Notes under the pieces: model-generated | What the model was told of the DNA's origin: nothing | What the model saw: only the letters and a program-made list of their open reading frames with translations | Databases searched by the model: none | Shown here: positions 11,026 to 25,100 of the stretch, one piece after another | How the letters are laid out: each line of letters opens with the position of its first letter | Position numbering within the stretch: the first letter of the stretch is position 1 | NCBI GenBank assembly: GCA_024760905.1 | Contig: CM045729.1 | Span: 55,223,080 to 55,287,079, forward strand | From: Plotosus lineatus | Lineage: Eukaryota; Chordata; Actinopteri; Siluriformes; Plotosidae | Direction: 5' to 3' | DNA: 64,000 bases | Program-made: the position numbers and the translations under genes

Positions 11026-11133
11026 TTCACAACAATCTGCGTATGCACAAAATAAATGCCATTTCTTTTTCAAACAAAAGTACTTGCAAAAAAATAATGT
11101 CTCATTAGTCTACAAAGGCAGTCATAGTAAATG

Positions 11134-11262
11134 TTAAACCGTCTTTTCTTCATTTTCTTCACCATGGTAATGGCGATATTCTGGTTTCAGTTCCCAGGTG
11201 CTTTTGTGAGGCCCTCTGGGATTGTAAACTCCGATTTCTCGCAGAATCTCTTTTAGGTATGT
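11134..11262 (-). CDS. gtf2f2: gtf2f2 coding exon 8 with stop
   Basis: After TTCCTAG the exon encodes TYLKEILREIGVYNPRGPHK then STWELKPEYRHYHGEE and a short acidic and lysine tail, with TAA at 11136-11134. It completes the winged helix. The last residues (NEEKTV) differ from the human ESD-type end, as expected for this variable tail. Confidence 0.95.
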   Translation of the reverse strand, partial: TYLKEILREIGVYNPRGPHKSTWELKPEYRHYHGEENEEKTV

Positions 11263-14200
11263 CTAGGAATGTTTTAACAGGTTAGACTTGCATTACACAA
11301 ATACTGTACACATTAAGCAGCTGATTGAAAAACCACTCATGATGACAACCATGCCACTTCAGTACTTATAAAGCTTTGGCTGCTCACAAGGTGACTATCA
11401 TAACAGCTTGTTTTGCAGATGGTAAAATTATTTTCCCGATTCCCCAGAGCTGGTAATTTCTGGAGCTGTGGTACCACGATACCATGGCAACCCACCAGTA
11501 AAAATGTGACCACTACAGTGTTGACTTTTTTAATTATTATTTTTAAAGGCATTGTTAAATGAGCTTCAGTGGCCACCTTGCACAGGTCAATGGAAACGTT
11601 TTCCTTGTGCATGCAATCGCATATGATAAATATGCAACTTTGATTATGGCACTGTATAAACTAGCTGCTCAGTTCATTCATTAAATCATCCTTGGGTAAT
11701 GCTTTATCCTGGTCATGCAGGGTTAGATTGCTTATTTGCTAAATAATTTAAAAGATCTCAAGCTAAAATGAACGAGGGAGTGGGTCGGATTGGTTGAAGT
11801 TTCTGCAGAAGGTGAAAGCCCTCGATCTTCAACCTCTAGCTATTACTAACCTAAAGCCTATATTAACATCCATACTGTGCCATAACCTTAATGCAGCTAA
11901 TATGACAATGCCAGTGTGTACTGTACTCTTAATTGTCATACAGTTCACAGGACCTGCACAATACAGTATAGCGGGAGACTGTAAAACATCCTGAGTGGAT
12001 AAAAAAACAAAACAGTCACTTAGATCATCATGTTCATGCTTTCAAATCAAGAAATAAAGCACAAAACTCATTTTAGTTGCTCAGTGTATACTAAAAATAT
12101 TACATTTAAAAAGACGCTTCCAGCCAGACAGCTCTAATACTTTGCTTGGGATGAGTGGACCTCACCCTGTCATGGCTAAATAAGTAAAAGAAAAAACAAA
12201 ACAAATGATGATTGTTTATGTCCCTCTGAGGTATATAGGAAAAACAATTATTCACCGAAGGCTCAGTGGATGATCTGATTGCCTTTAATTTTTTTAATAT
12301 CACTGAATAGATTATTCAGCGACATCCGAAATTTAAAGGTGATGGAGTTTAATCAAAGCAAACTCATACACCTAGGGGTGATTTGGACAGCCAGTCAGTC
12401 TACCGTTCTTCCCCCATTTCTTTATTTTATATATACATATATGGTATGGTAGGCCTCCGTCAGTCCCGAAGGACTATGGCTGCGCTCTGGCTGGTATCCC
12501 GGCTGGTGATACTCCCCAGTGCGCAGAGCCCGGGTAGGGAGAGTAATGAGGGACAGGCTGTTACCCAAGCAGCAAGTCCCCCGTCTCGGCGCTACCGGAA
12601 GGATCCAGTGGAAAGGCAAGTGCCGATACGACTGGGTTCCAGTGCCACTGCAGTATAAAATACACACACACTGTGGGAGGAAACCCAGACAAGTATGGGG
12701 AGAATATGCAGACTCCACACAGACGCCCAAACTAGGAATCGATCCCAGGCCTTTTTACTGTGAGGCGACGCCACCGCGCCGCCCACATCAACTATACTTT
12801 TTAATTGTCTAAAAGAGTGGTTTCCTAGAAGAAGAAAAAAGTAAGACACACACCAGTTACCTTTACCATATATGGGGCAGCATGTTCTCTGCACCATTTC
12901 TTCTTAACTTATATTCGGTTTATAAACTCTGGTAACAGAATGCTGCACTCAACCAAGGCAGGGTCTTCCGTGGTCAGCACTTGTGCAAGCTTATGGTCTA
13001 ACCTACTGCCTTTAAGTGTACCAGGGGTGTCCAACCCTGTTCCTGAAGTGCTACCTTTCTGCAGGTTTTTATCTCCAACCAAAATCTAATAAACCCCTTT
13101 TAGCTGATCAAGAACTTAAGGCAATAATCAGATGGTCAGTGGCACATGATCAGGAAACTTTGGACCCAAAGTTGTCAGGAATGTAACTCTCCAGGAACAG
13201 GGTTATGGACCCCTGAAGAATACAGTACTGTATGCTTCATTATAGTTAGAGCAAATGCTCTGTAATTACAATCAGTGTCCACTTGAGGTCGGTAGGTAGG
13301 TTATGCTTGTGGATAGTATAAGCTTTAAAACTTTCACTGCTCCTGATTAGTGTCATATTTCAGCAGTATTGATAGTCATCTTATTTTGTCACATTTACAT
13401 CTTAAGCAGAGAGAAACCGAGACAGTATTAATGTGGTAGTTATACTTGAGAACTGCAAGAACCCTTAACAATGATAATGCAATCAGAGAAAAGCACAAAA
13501 CCCATCTGATAAGAACTGCACTTATAGTCATATCTCATTGCATTATCCCACCAGTGTCAAGGGTACCCATCTTTGTGCCTCTTAATATCAAGTACAAATT
13601 GTCACAAATGCAAATATGACATGATATTACCACACTCGAAACATAAACTTTGTCTAAAGTAGTTCCCGAATATTAAACCCAGGAGAGCCAGATTAAAAAA
13701 AAATTGTACTGTATTAATTCTTTTAATATTTTAGAATGTATCTGTCAGCCTTGTGATAAACTGGTGGCACATCCAGGGTTTAGTCACAGCAGGCTCCGGA
13801 TTCATTACAGCTCAAATCAGGATAAAGCAGTTATTGAAGAAGAATGAATTAGATTAGATTCGATTTTTTTTTATTAGATTAGAACTGCTCAGAATGCTTT
13901 CTGTATCATTGTGGCCCTTAAAAATGAAGCACTCTTGGGTTAGTGTGCTTTAATACTGACAGCTGCAAACAAAAAAGTAACCATCAATAACAAAGCACAC
14001 TAAACCAGCACCTCAAGGGCAAATGGGATGAGGTGATTCAGAGCTCTCACCCAAAATCCAAACAAGCATCTCATTCAGAAACCAATTAAAATCAGTACCC
14101 TGCATTACAAAATCTGTATTCCGTTACCCTGTATTTATACATGTGTAATGACAACGTTGAACCTAATCTAGAATATAGGACTATTTTAAGACAGTTTTTA

Positions 14201-17200
14201 AACTCCCTACAACAAGTCCTGGCTCAGGTCCATTTACAGAGCTGGTGTCTGCAACCAAGCCTACGGGGTGCAAATCTATACAGAATATGTATGTACACAG
14301 CTTCTCATCACAGATTGCCTACATTATAAATGATGCTTTCTTTAAAGTCTTCATTGACTAAAATGGCCTCTAGGAATTCTTGTGAGGATTTGATCTCAGG
14401 ACAGTGTCAAATTAATGTCCTGGAGGGCCGTTGCAGATATGTTAAGCTTCCTTTGCCTGCATTATATGGGTTTGCTTCACATGTATTACACAAGGTAGAA
14501 TGCAAAAATTTCATGAGATATTGGAGACTGATACCCCAGGTTTCCATCATTTTTTTCCTACTTATTTGTTGGGCCACATGGGTCTGGCTGACTCAGGAAC
14601 ACCATGACTCACCACAGGTTGCTTAGTGATCGTCACCAAGTCCTTGATGTTGTAAAACTGGTGTTTCTCAAAAGCAGAGAAGAGCATTTCCAGAACTTTC
14701 TGTTTGTCGACCCTGGCTCTCTTGCCTTCCTCTTTCTTTTTCTTCTCATATTCCATCTATAGGCAGAGAGCACTTGTAATCAAGAGTATGCGTGCAAAAT
14801 ACAAATGAGGCTTTTTACATTAGGTCTATATAAAATGAGGGTTATTGTTCCAAAACTTGTACATATGTAAAATCTCATAGATTAATACTCATATGTAGCA
14901 GGAAGTATCTTTTAAATGAAAAAAAAAAAAAAAAAAGAACAAAAAGTTTCCGCTTGTTTTGAATATATACACAGAAGTTAAATTTTGGACGAATGTTTTC
15001 ATAAATTCTCGGGATTCCAACTGAAATCAATTATGAGGAGGATGTTTGGAATGAAAATGTTTCCATTCAAAATCAGATAAGCATGTCTTCAATTAAATCA
15101 TGCAATGGTGACAAAATCCCTGATTTGTTCCGCACTGGACAGATCTTAATACATGCGAACAAGTGTTTGTCCAAATGTCCACACTGACTTTTCCATCTCT
15201 TGGGATAAAAAGAAATGTCTTTTTTTTTTTTATCACAGACACATTTTGTTAAGAGAATCCAGGTACTTTATGTAACTTTATGCAACGCAAGCATGTGAAT
15301 GTGTGTCAGTCCAAAAGTGTCTATTTTGAAATCTAGGTTTATGCCATTAGTACAGTGCTTCTCAATTATTTTCTGTGGCGCCCCCTCTAGGAAGAAAAAA
15401 AAACATTTCACGCCTCCCACCGCTCCGCAAGCAACTATAAATAGTATTATTTGTCTATAAAATTGTTATTAGTAAATCTCTGCATAACATTGTATCTTTA
15501 TTAACATGAAAATAAAGAAATACAGTCATACCTCACCTTACAAAATTAATCCGTTCCAGAAGTGGTTTCGTAACCTGATTTTTTTTGTAAATTGAGTACT
15601 ATTTTACATGTAAAAGGCCTGATTCGTTCCAAGGCCCCTAATATTACCCCCCCTAAACCCTTTAAAAATGATAAAAGTATACATTTCAAGGCCTACTTCT
15701 GCTTCAATATTGTACCGATGATGGACTGGTTTCAGCCATATTCCTTTGCGATATCACTCAACCGCATGCTACAAGCCCGCTTCTTCTTTTCACTCACACC
15801 GGGAATCACTTTCTTGGGGCCCATGATGAACCACGAAAAATAAAGTTGCAAAGCACACTCGAAAAACTCATGAAACAATAGTAACTCTGTCCTTTACGCG
15901 TGTTAGAACTCCATGACGAACAATGGGTCGAAGGCACACGAAAAGCATCATGGGTATTATGGAGATGCAGCTCCCTCCTAGCCAATGGGCGGCCAGCGGG
16001 GTGGGGTGTTGGGAAATAGCCAATGGGAGAGCAACTCGCACATTGTTTGAATTTTTGAGATGGTACGTTTCATAACGTGAATTTTTTTCGTATCCAGAGA
16101 TGGAAATTTTAGGTAAATGCTTTCGTAACTTGGATTTTTTTTTTTTGTTGGGTTTTTCGTAAGGTGAGGTACCACTGTAAAGTTCAACTTACAGTAAAGA
16201 AAAACTTCATTAACATTGTTTTTTAATCTGTAACAGAAAAGATTTAAAGTACAGTAGGCCCTTGACTATTTGCAGTTTTGCACTCACAGTTTGAGTATTC
16301 GCGGACGGCCAAGCAACTGACATGTCACTCAAATTCAGCCAATGGCTGTCCTCCTTCCTGCTGATTGGTTGAGATGATGTAACGCCCCTTTTTCTTCATT
16401 CGCGCACAAGTTGTCAATGAGCGCCTTTTTTAGTGTGTTTTAAGTACCAGTTAAGCTCTATGATACCACTCAAACGCTATGTGTCTTTGGCTAAGCGATA
16501 GAAAACGCAGGATGTCTCTTCTGAAGAAATAAGACTTTCTCCTGAAGAAACGACAGTTTCCTCTGAACTGTTGTATTAAAGTCTTTTTTCAATTATTATT
16601 CCAGTACAATATCTAAGTTAATGTTTACAATGTTTGTGTGTGAGATTTTATGTTCTGTACCATGTTTAACAAACGATACCAAAAGAATAAACTTTTACAC
16701 TTCATGTCCTTTTGCATTAAACGTGATGTCCCCAAGATGGTGCTGTCGAGAGGGCGACGTCGCGGGGTTCTTAGAGTCAAGTTGTTTCTTTGTTCGTTTT
16801 AATTTGTTATTTTGTTTGTTCATGTTTTGCACGATGCTCGTCTATGACCAGTCGACCCAACTACAGCTATGACATCGGAGTCTTCAGGCATGTACAACTG
16901 AACACTCTCAACTCCTATCCTGAGCTAATATGCTATAGTAGCTCAATGCTAGCCGCACCCCGGCTAACAATAAGCCAAGGTGGAGTTTTCAGAGTCTCCA
17001 GCGCTTGGTTAGCAATTAGCACTTCCGGTCATACTGCTTGAAAATGTTCAGTCCCTGCGAAACAAGCTGGACGAGCTTCATGCTCGGATTGCAGCGCAGA
17101 GGGTTCTACAGGACTGCTCCATGCGGTGTTTCTGTGAAACATGGCTCGAGGAGAGTACATCCGATGAGGCGATTGCACCAGCCGACTATACGGCCTTCAT

Positions 17201-19139
17201 CTCCTGCGATCCCAAGCGCCGGAGTTGTCGTTCGGCCCCTCCCCGCCTGGGGTTATTGTTAGCCGGGGTGCGGCTAGCATTGAGCTACCATAGCATATTA
17301 GCTCAGGATAGGAGTTGAGCGCGTTGGGTTGTACATGCCCGAACACTCCGATCTCATAGGTGTAGTAGGATCGACCGGTCATAGACGAGCATAGTGCAAA
17401 ACATGAACAAACAAAACAACAAATAAAACAAATCAAAAGAAACAACATGACTCTGAGAACTCTGCCTGGGCTTATTGTTAGCCGGAGTGCGGCTAGCACT
17501 GAGCTACCGTAGCATATTAACTCAGGATAGGAGTTGAGTGTGTTGGGTTGTACACGCCTGAAGACTCCGATCTCATAGCTGTAGTAGGGTCGACCGGTCA
17601 TAGACGAGCATAGTGCAAAACAACAAATAAAACAAATTAAAATGAACAAAGAAACAATTTGACTCTGAGAACTCCGCGACGTCGCCTTCTAGGCAACGCC
17701 ATCTTGGAGACGTCACTCCAAGTTCATTGTAAAAGGACATGAAGTGTAATAAAGTTTATCCTTTTGGGATCATTTGTTAAACATGCTACAGAACAAAAAA
17801 ATCTCACGCACAAACATTCTAAACATTAACTTAGGTACTGTATTGGAATAATAATTGAAAAAGACTTTAATAGTGCTTTACAACAGTATACAGTATGCTG
17901 TATAATGTTTCTATTTTATTATCAATAAATATAACAGTAAAAAATGTAAAAGTTTTTTTTAATCATTACTACATTTTACTACATTAATACTGTATTAATG
18001 ATTAAGACTGTCTATAGAATGTGTTTAAGAAGCATATTTTACCACATATAATAGATACACAGTATTTTACTTCCGGTTGCTCATTCACGCATGTAATATG
18101 ATACATGGGGTTTTACTTCCGGATACAGAACTCGCGGATTACCTTCATTCGCAGGAGGGGCCAGAACCCAATCCCCGCAAATATCGAGGGCCTAGCCTAT
18201 GTACCTGAAATTGTGAGGCGCTCCACCAAATGTAGGCGCTTGTCGCACAGACTACTTTCGAGAAAATGGCCAAAAAAAATGGTCATTTTTTTATCGAAAT
18301 TCGGATTTTTGCATAAATCATTAAAACTAGTATTCAACTATCACTTGCTGAAGTGAAATCGACTAAAACTCACTAAAAATGTCTTTTATTTCCATTTTTC
18401 TGACAAGTACCCTCATAAAACTAGATAAAAACAGTAGCAAACTTACCGGTATTCTTTGCAATTATTCACCGAGTTTGGTACAAGACACACAATAATCCAT
18501 ACACCAGAAGAACGGTCGTGAAGTCCATTTTGGATACTGTTTTAATATTAAAATGCCGTTTCAGTGAAGAAAATAAAGGTTATAAAGACGATATGCACGT
18601 AAACAATGCAGGCTAGTGGCTAAGGAAGATCTGAAACGAGCACCCTGATTAGTGAACTCGGGCATGCACATGCTCAATGCCCGTCACACGTTAACTTCCG
18701 GTTTACTTCCTGACTCTAGTATACAAAATATAATGTAAAAATACATGTGGCACTTATCTCTGACTTTCTCTTCAATAACAGTAAGTAAGTTTATTTATAA
18801 GATTGTGAATACACATAATTTCTGGAAAAGGAGAGTGAAATGTCATCTGTGATGTCTAGTAGCATTAGTATAGATGTTAAATTCGACGCTGGAATTCGGC
18901 TTTGAAGAATATTATTTCTCTCTCTATCGCTCTGTCTCTCTGTCACACACACACGCACGCACGCACGCACACACACAGTGTGCAAATGGTTAAATGAGCA
19001 GCAGCCAGATGAACTAGTGCAATTTGAATGGATGAAAATACAGTGTATGAAGGGAGTGGGGCAAATGAGTGCAAATGGCGCATAGGTGCATAAATGAGCA
19101 GTCATCCATTGCTTACAGTCTGTCTGTGTCTCCAAGTGT

Positions 19140-19180
<41 letters not shown>

Positions 19181-22100
19181 AGATACCTCAGGTCTGCTGG
19201 AATATGGTGTGAGTATTGGTATTTTTCTTCTTCTTTTCTTCTTTTCCTTTCGGCTGTTCCCTTCAGGGGTCGCCACAGCAAATGATCTGCCTCCATCTCT
19301 CCCTATCCTCTGCATCTTCTACTCTTACTCCAACGACCTTCATGTCCGCCTTCACTGCATCCATAAATCTTCTCTTTGGTCTTCCTCTGGGCCTTTTGCC
19401 TGGTAGTTCCAACCTCAGCATCCTACGACCAATATACTCACTATCCCTCCTCTGTACATGTCCAAACCATCTCAATCTAGCCTCTCTGACTTTGTCTCCA
19501 AAACATCTGACATGTGCTGTCCCTCTGATGTACTCATTTCTGATCCTATCCATCCTGTTACTCCCAAAGAGAACCTCAACATTTTCATCTCTGCTACCTC
19601 CAACTCTGACTCCTGTCTTTTCCCCAGGGCCACTGTCTCTAAACCATACAACATTGCTGGCCTCATCACCGTCTTGTACACTTTTCCTTCATTCTTGCCG
19701 ATACTCCTATCACACATAACACCGGACACTTTTCTCCATCCATTCCAACCTGCCTGCACGCGCTTCTTCACCTCTTTTCCACACTCTCCATTGCTCTGGA
19801 TTGTTGAGCCTAAGTACTTAAAATCCTCCACCTTCTTTATCTCTGCCCCCTGTAACCTCAAAGTTCCTCTTGGGTCCTTGTCGTTCACACACATGTATTC
19901 TGTCTTACTAAGACTAACCTTCAATCCCCTCCTTTCCAGGGCAACGCCTCCACCTCTCTAGATTTTCCTCCACTTGGTCTCTGCTCACTACAGATCACAA
20001 TGTCATCTGCAAACATCATAGTCCATGGAGACTCTCGTCTAACCTCATCTGTTAGCCTGTCCATCACCATAGCAAACAAGAAGGGGCTGAGAGCTCACCC
20101 TTGATGTAGTCCCACCTCCACCTTGAACCCTTCTATCACAATCGACAGCACACCTCACCACTGTCTTACATCTATCATACATGTCCTGCACCACTCTAAC
20201 ATACTTCTCTGTCCTCCAGACTTCCTCATACAATACCACAGTTCTTCTCTCGGCACCCTGTCATATGCTTTCTCCAGATCCACAAAGGCACAATGCAGCT
20301 CCTTCTGACCTTCTCTGTACTTCTCCATTAACATCCTCAAAGCAAACACTGCATCTGTGGTGCTCTTTCTTGGCATGAAACCAAACTGTTGTTCACAAAT
20401 GCTGACCTCTGCCCTTAGTCTTGCTTCCACTATTCTTTCCCATAGCTTCATTGTATGGCTCATCAACTTTATCCCTCTGTAGTTGCCACAACTCTGTACA
20501 TCGCCCTTGTTCTTAAAAATGGGCACAAGCACACTTCTCCTCCATTCCTCTGGCATCTGCTCACTTTCTAAGACCTTGTTGAATATTCTTGTCAGAAAAT
20601 CTACTGCTACCTCCCCTAGACACTTCCATACCTCAACTGGTATGTCATCAGGGCCAACTGCCTTTCCACTCTTCATCCTCTTCAATGCCCTCCTCACTTC
20701 TCCCTTACTAATCTTTGCTACTTCCTGCTCCTCAACGGTCACCCTTCTACTCTTTTTCTCTCTCATTTTCCTCATTCATCAGCTCTTCAAAGTACTCTTT
20801 CCATCTTCCCAGCACACTTCTGTCATCAGTCAATACATTTCCCTCTGTCCATTATCAATCTAACTTGCTGCACGTCTTTCCCATCTCTATTTCTCTGCTG
20901 TGCTAACCTGTATAGATCATTTTTCTCCCTCCTTACTGTTCAACCTATCATACAAGTCATCATACGCCCTCTGTTTGGCCTTTGACACTGCTACCTTCGC
21001 CTTTACGCTGTGTCTCCTGTACTCCTGTTTACTCTCTTCGGTCCTCTCAATGTCCCACTTCTTCTTGGCTAACCTCTTCTTTTGTACACACTCCTGCACT
21101 TCCTCATTCCACCACCAAGTTTCCTTTATCTACTTTCCTTCCAGAGGACACACACCAAATACTCTCCTACCGGTCTCCCTGATCACATTGGCTGTGGTTG
21201 TCCAGTCCTCTGGAAGCACTTCCTGACTACCCAAAGCCTGTTTCAACTCCTCCTTGAAGACAACCACGACACTCTTCCTTTTCAGCTTCCACCACTTTGT
21301 CTTCTGCTCTACCTTTGCCTTTTCACCTTTCTCACCATCAGTGTCATCCTGCACACCACCATCCTATGCTGTTTGGCAACATTCTCACCCACTACTACTT
21401 TGCAGTCACTGACTTCCTTCAAATTACCTCGCCTACACAAGATGTAGTCTACCTGTGTGCTCTTACCTCCGCTTTCATAAGTCACCCTATGCTTCTGTTT
21501 CTTCTGGAAGAAAGTATTCACCACAGCCATTTCCATCCTTTTTGCAAAATCGATCAACATCTGTCCTTCTGTGTTCCTGTCCTGGATACCAAACCTGCCC
21601 ATCACTTCCTCGTCCCTCTGTTGCCTGCACCAACATGTCCATTGAAGTCTGCTCCAATGACCACTCTTTCACCTCTGGGGGTACTCTGCATCACTTCATC
21701 TAACTCACTCCAGAATCTCTCCTTCTCTTCTAGCTTACATCCTGCCTGTGGGGCATAAGCACTAACAACATTGACTATCACGCCTTCAATTTCTAACTTG
21801 AGACTCATCACTCTGTCTGACACTCTTTTCACTTCTAGAACATTCCTGACAAACCCCTCCTTCAAGATGACTCCTACTCCATTTCTCTTCCCATCCACAC
21901 AATTATAAAACAGTTTAAACCCTGCTCCTAGGCTTTTAGCCTTTCTACCTTTCCACCTTGTCTCCTGAACACACAGTATGTCCACCTTCCTCCTCTGCAT
22001 CATGTCAGCCAGCTCCCTATCTTTTCCTTGCATAGTTCCAACATTCAAAGTCCCTACTCTCAGTCCGAGGCTCACGCATTTCCTCTTCTCTCTCTGCCTA

Positions 22101-25100
22101 CGGACACGCCTCCCGCCTCTCCTTCTTCGACGTCTTCGACCAACAGTAGTCCAATTTCCATCAGCACCCTGTTGGTTGACAGCACTGATGGCGGTCGTTG
22201 TTAACCCGGGCCTCGACCGATCCGGTATGAATTTTGTTTTGAGTATTGGTATTTTTCTCTGCATGCAAAATTCGATTGGACATGCTGGATCATGGGTTGT
22301 TTAGTTTTGTACGAAAATTGGTCAAGACCTGAAAAATACTTAAATGTTTCATACCTTTTACATATAAACAAACTGATGATGACTATGCCAACTGTGATGA
22401 TGAAGATTTTGATGTTGATGAAGAGGTGATTAACGCTGTTAATAAAAGTGTGATGACTGGTGTTTGTGAAGATGTGATCTTATCTGCTGAGCAGGATATA
22501 GATGAAGATGATGCTGAGGGCATCAAACAATCACACTGAAATTAAGAAAACTATATGTAAGAAAACTATATAACAAACCTCTCTGATCTCTTTATACAAG
22601 TAAGCTTCATCAACTCTGCCCTCAGCATCATCTTCATCTATATCCTGCTCAGCAGATAAGATCACATCTTCACAAACACCAGTGCATCTCACTCTCGTGC
22701 ATGACACTACTCTATTCCAGAAAAGCATGTTTTCCAGGGTCATACACGCCCCCCCCAGAAAAAATATCTCCATATTATATGCACCAACATTTAGAATTGG
22801 ACTGGTTTTCACTTTGAAATGTTACTAATGATGTGATGGTTTTGAATTTCACTGTTTTGGACATGCATACTTTCAAGGGCCATAACTTAAAAAAAAAAAT
22901 GCATTTTCACTAAAAATTGGAAAAATTTCATAATCCTGAACATTTAATTTACTACATTTAAAGCACTAGTAAATTAAAAACCTTTGTTTTTTTTATCCCT
23001 TTGGGACTGATTGATCTAAGAAACTGAAGATACAAAAATACAAAAGCACCCTTACATTATGAATGTGGTTAGAAACAGGTTTATAATTGGTGGTCACTGC
23101 TTTCTCCAGCTGCTGAGACAGCCGGAGAGGCTTCATTGATTCCTTAATCTGTAGCCTGTAAACAGTGTCCTTAAGTTACTAACAGTTAAACTTATTAGCA
23201 TTTTAGTACTTTCTATAAACCGCTGGATATTCTCACTTCTTTAACTTCATGTAGCTCTCCTGGACTGCAGGTCTGCATTCAGCACGTTGTACCACCATGC
23301 CTTCCAATGCAATGTGTTCTTTGAAGCAGAAAAAAAATATCATTATTCATTGATACATTTCGTTCATTCATGAAACAGTACAATAAAATAATTCATATAC
23401 AAGAATCCCTCACTATCCACTGTTAATTACGACAGAGATCCTCGCGTGATAACTCAAATCCGCAAAGTAGGATCAACCCCCCCCCCACTGACGTATACGT
23501 AACATACAATGTATGTGTATATAATATCAATAAATACATATTCAATGCTATAAATGCTTATAATAACAATTAAACATTCAAAAATAATGCATAAGATGTA
23601 AATAAAATATAAATACACACAAAGATGCACGCACTCGGATGCGACCCTTACAAAAATGTAATTTTGATTGGAGATTTTGGGTTGTTTTTTGTTTGTTTAG
23701 GGTATTTTTTTTTTTTTTGCATAATTGGCCTTGTTTTTGTGGCATTTTCCTTAACCTTTCCCCCTTTTCTTCCTTAATTTCCTTATTTTTTATTTCGATG
23801 AATATTTAAAAAAAAAAAAAAAAAACCCACGATGAACTGATGGTGCATAAATTTAAGCACAAAGTAATGAGGCATACTGCATACTACATACTACATACTC
23901 CTACATACTCCTGCATACTACACAACAATGGCACATGAATTTAAAAAACCTCCTGAATGAATACTGTTTGAACAGAATGATGAAAATTCACAGTTTGTGA
24001 CAGTCACCTGGAGAGTGCAGCATCAGTATCAATTGAAGAAAAAAAAAAAACTAATTTGCATTTGCTTTGTATTTCCATTTAGTATCAATCAAAATTTTAA
24101 GTGTGTGCAAACATACCTTGCATGGAATGCAGTTGGTTTACTTACATTTCCATGTAGCATATAATAATAATAATAATACACATTCAAGCGGCATGGATTA
24201 CTTTCATTTCGGTGGAGTATGTCCTGAACTCTAAATGAGTATTGTAGGTAATGAACAGACACAGTGAGCTACACAGTGCTTATATCTCTGTTCATAGCTG
24301 AGAGAGCTCACCTGAACTGCCTCTTGGGGTGGGGAGTTAAAATACACAGTATTAAAAACTATTAAAATCTTAATTTCATTTCATTCATGTTGCCCTGTAG
24401 TTCATTTTTAAACTCTTGAAAAGATTTTAAAATACACTGATACACACCTGTGCACATGCTCGTGTGTGCACTCGGAGCTCATACAAGTTTTAATTTGTAA
24501 AAATTTTAAAATAAACTCTAAAATAGCTGATTAAGTGTGTTATTTATATGAAAATAAGTATTTGCCATGAGCTATTCTAGGAATACCTGCTTTCAGGGAT
24601 ATACAATAAGCAACATCAATCCATTATGACTTGCACCATAAAAAAAAACCCAATATATTTCACAGAAAACTTTAACATCCACTCGTACCATGAATACATA
24701 GTACCACTCGATAAAATTATGAACAGAAGCACCGAATATAGAATAATTCTTTTCAGAAACAAGCACCCTCAACTGTAGTGTTGGCATACAACCCCTTTTC
24801 AAAATTCAACTTGACATGTGCAATCTTGTGAATCAGGCAGGTAGTTGTTATGCCTCAATACTTATGTTTTGCAGTTTTATTAATTGTATTCCAACTAAAC
24901 AACAGTGCATGAGATTTACTCAACATCCTGGAACTTGGCGTGGAAATCCATTTTACTTCTCAGCTCTTTGCTGCCTGTATTTGTTGTCATTGACAATTTA
25001 TATGTTTCATGTACACACAGGCATTCTTGTCGTCATAATGTAAAGTATGGTCTGAATTTTGTGGTTTTGTGATCGAATGTGTTAATACTTAAAAATAAAT

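Noticed and set aside
19216..21758. Several long plus-strand frames rich in Ser, Pro and Leu
   Set aside because: They are antisense shadows of the minus-strand LINE copy.
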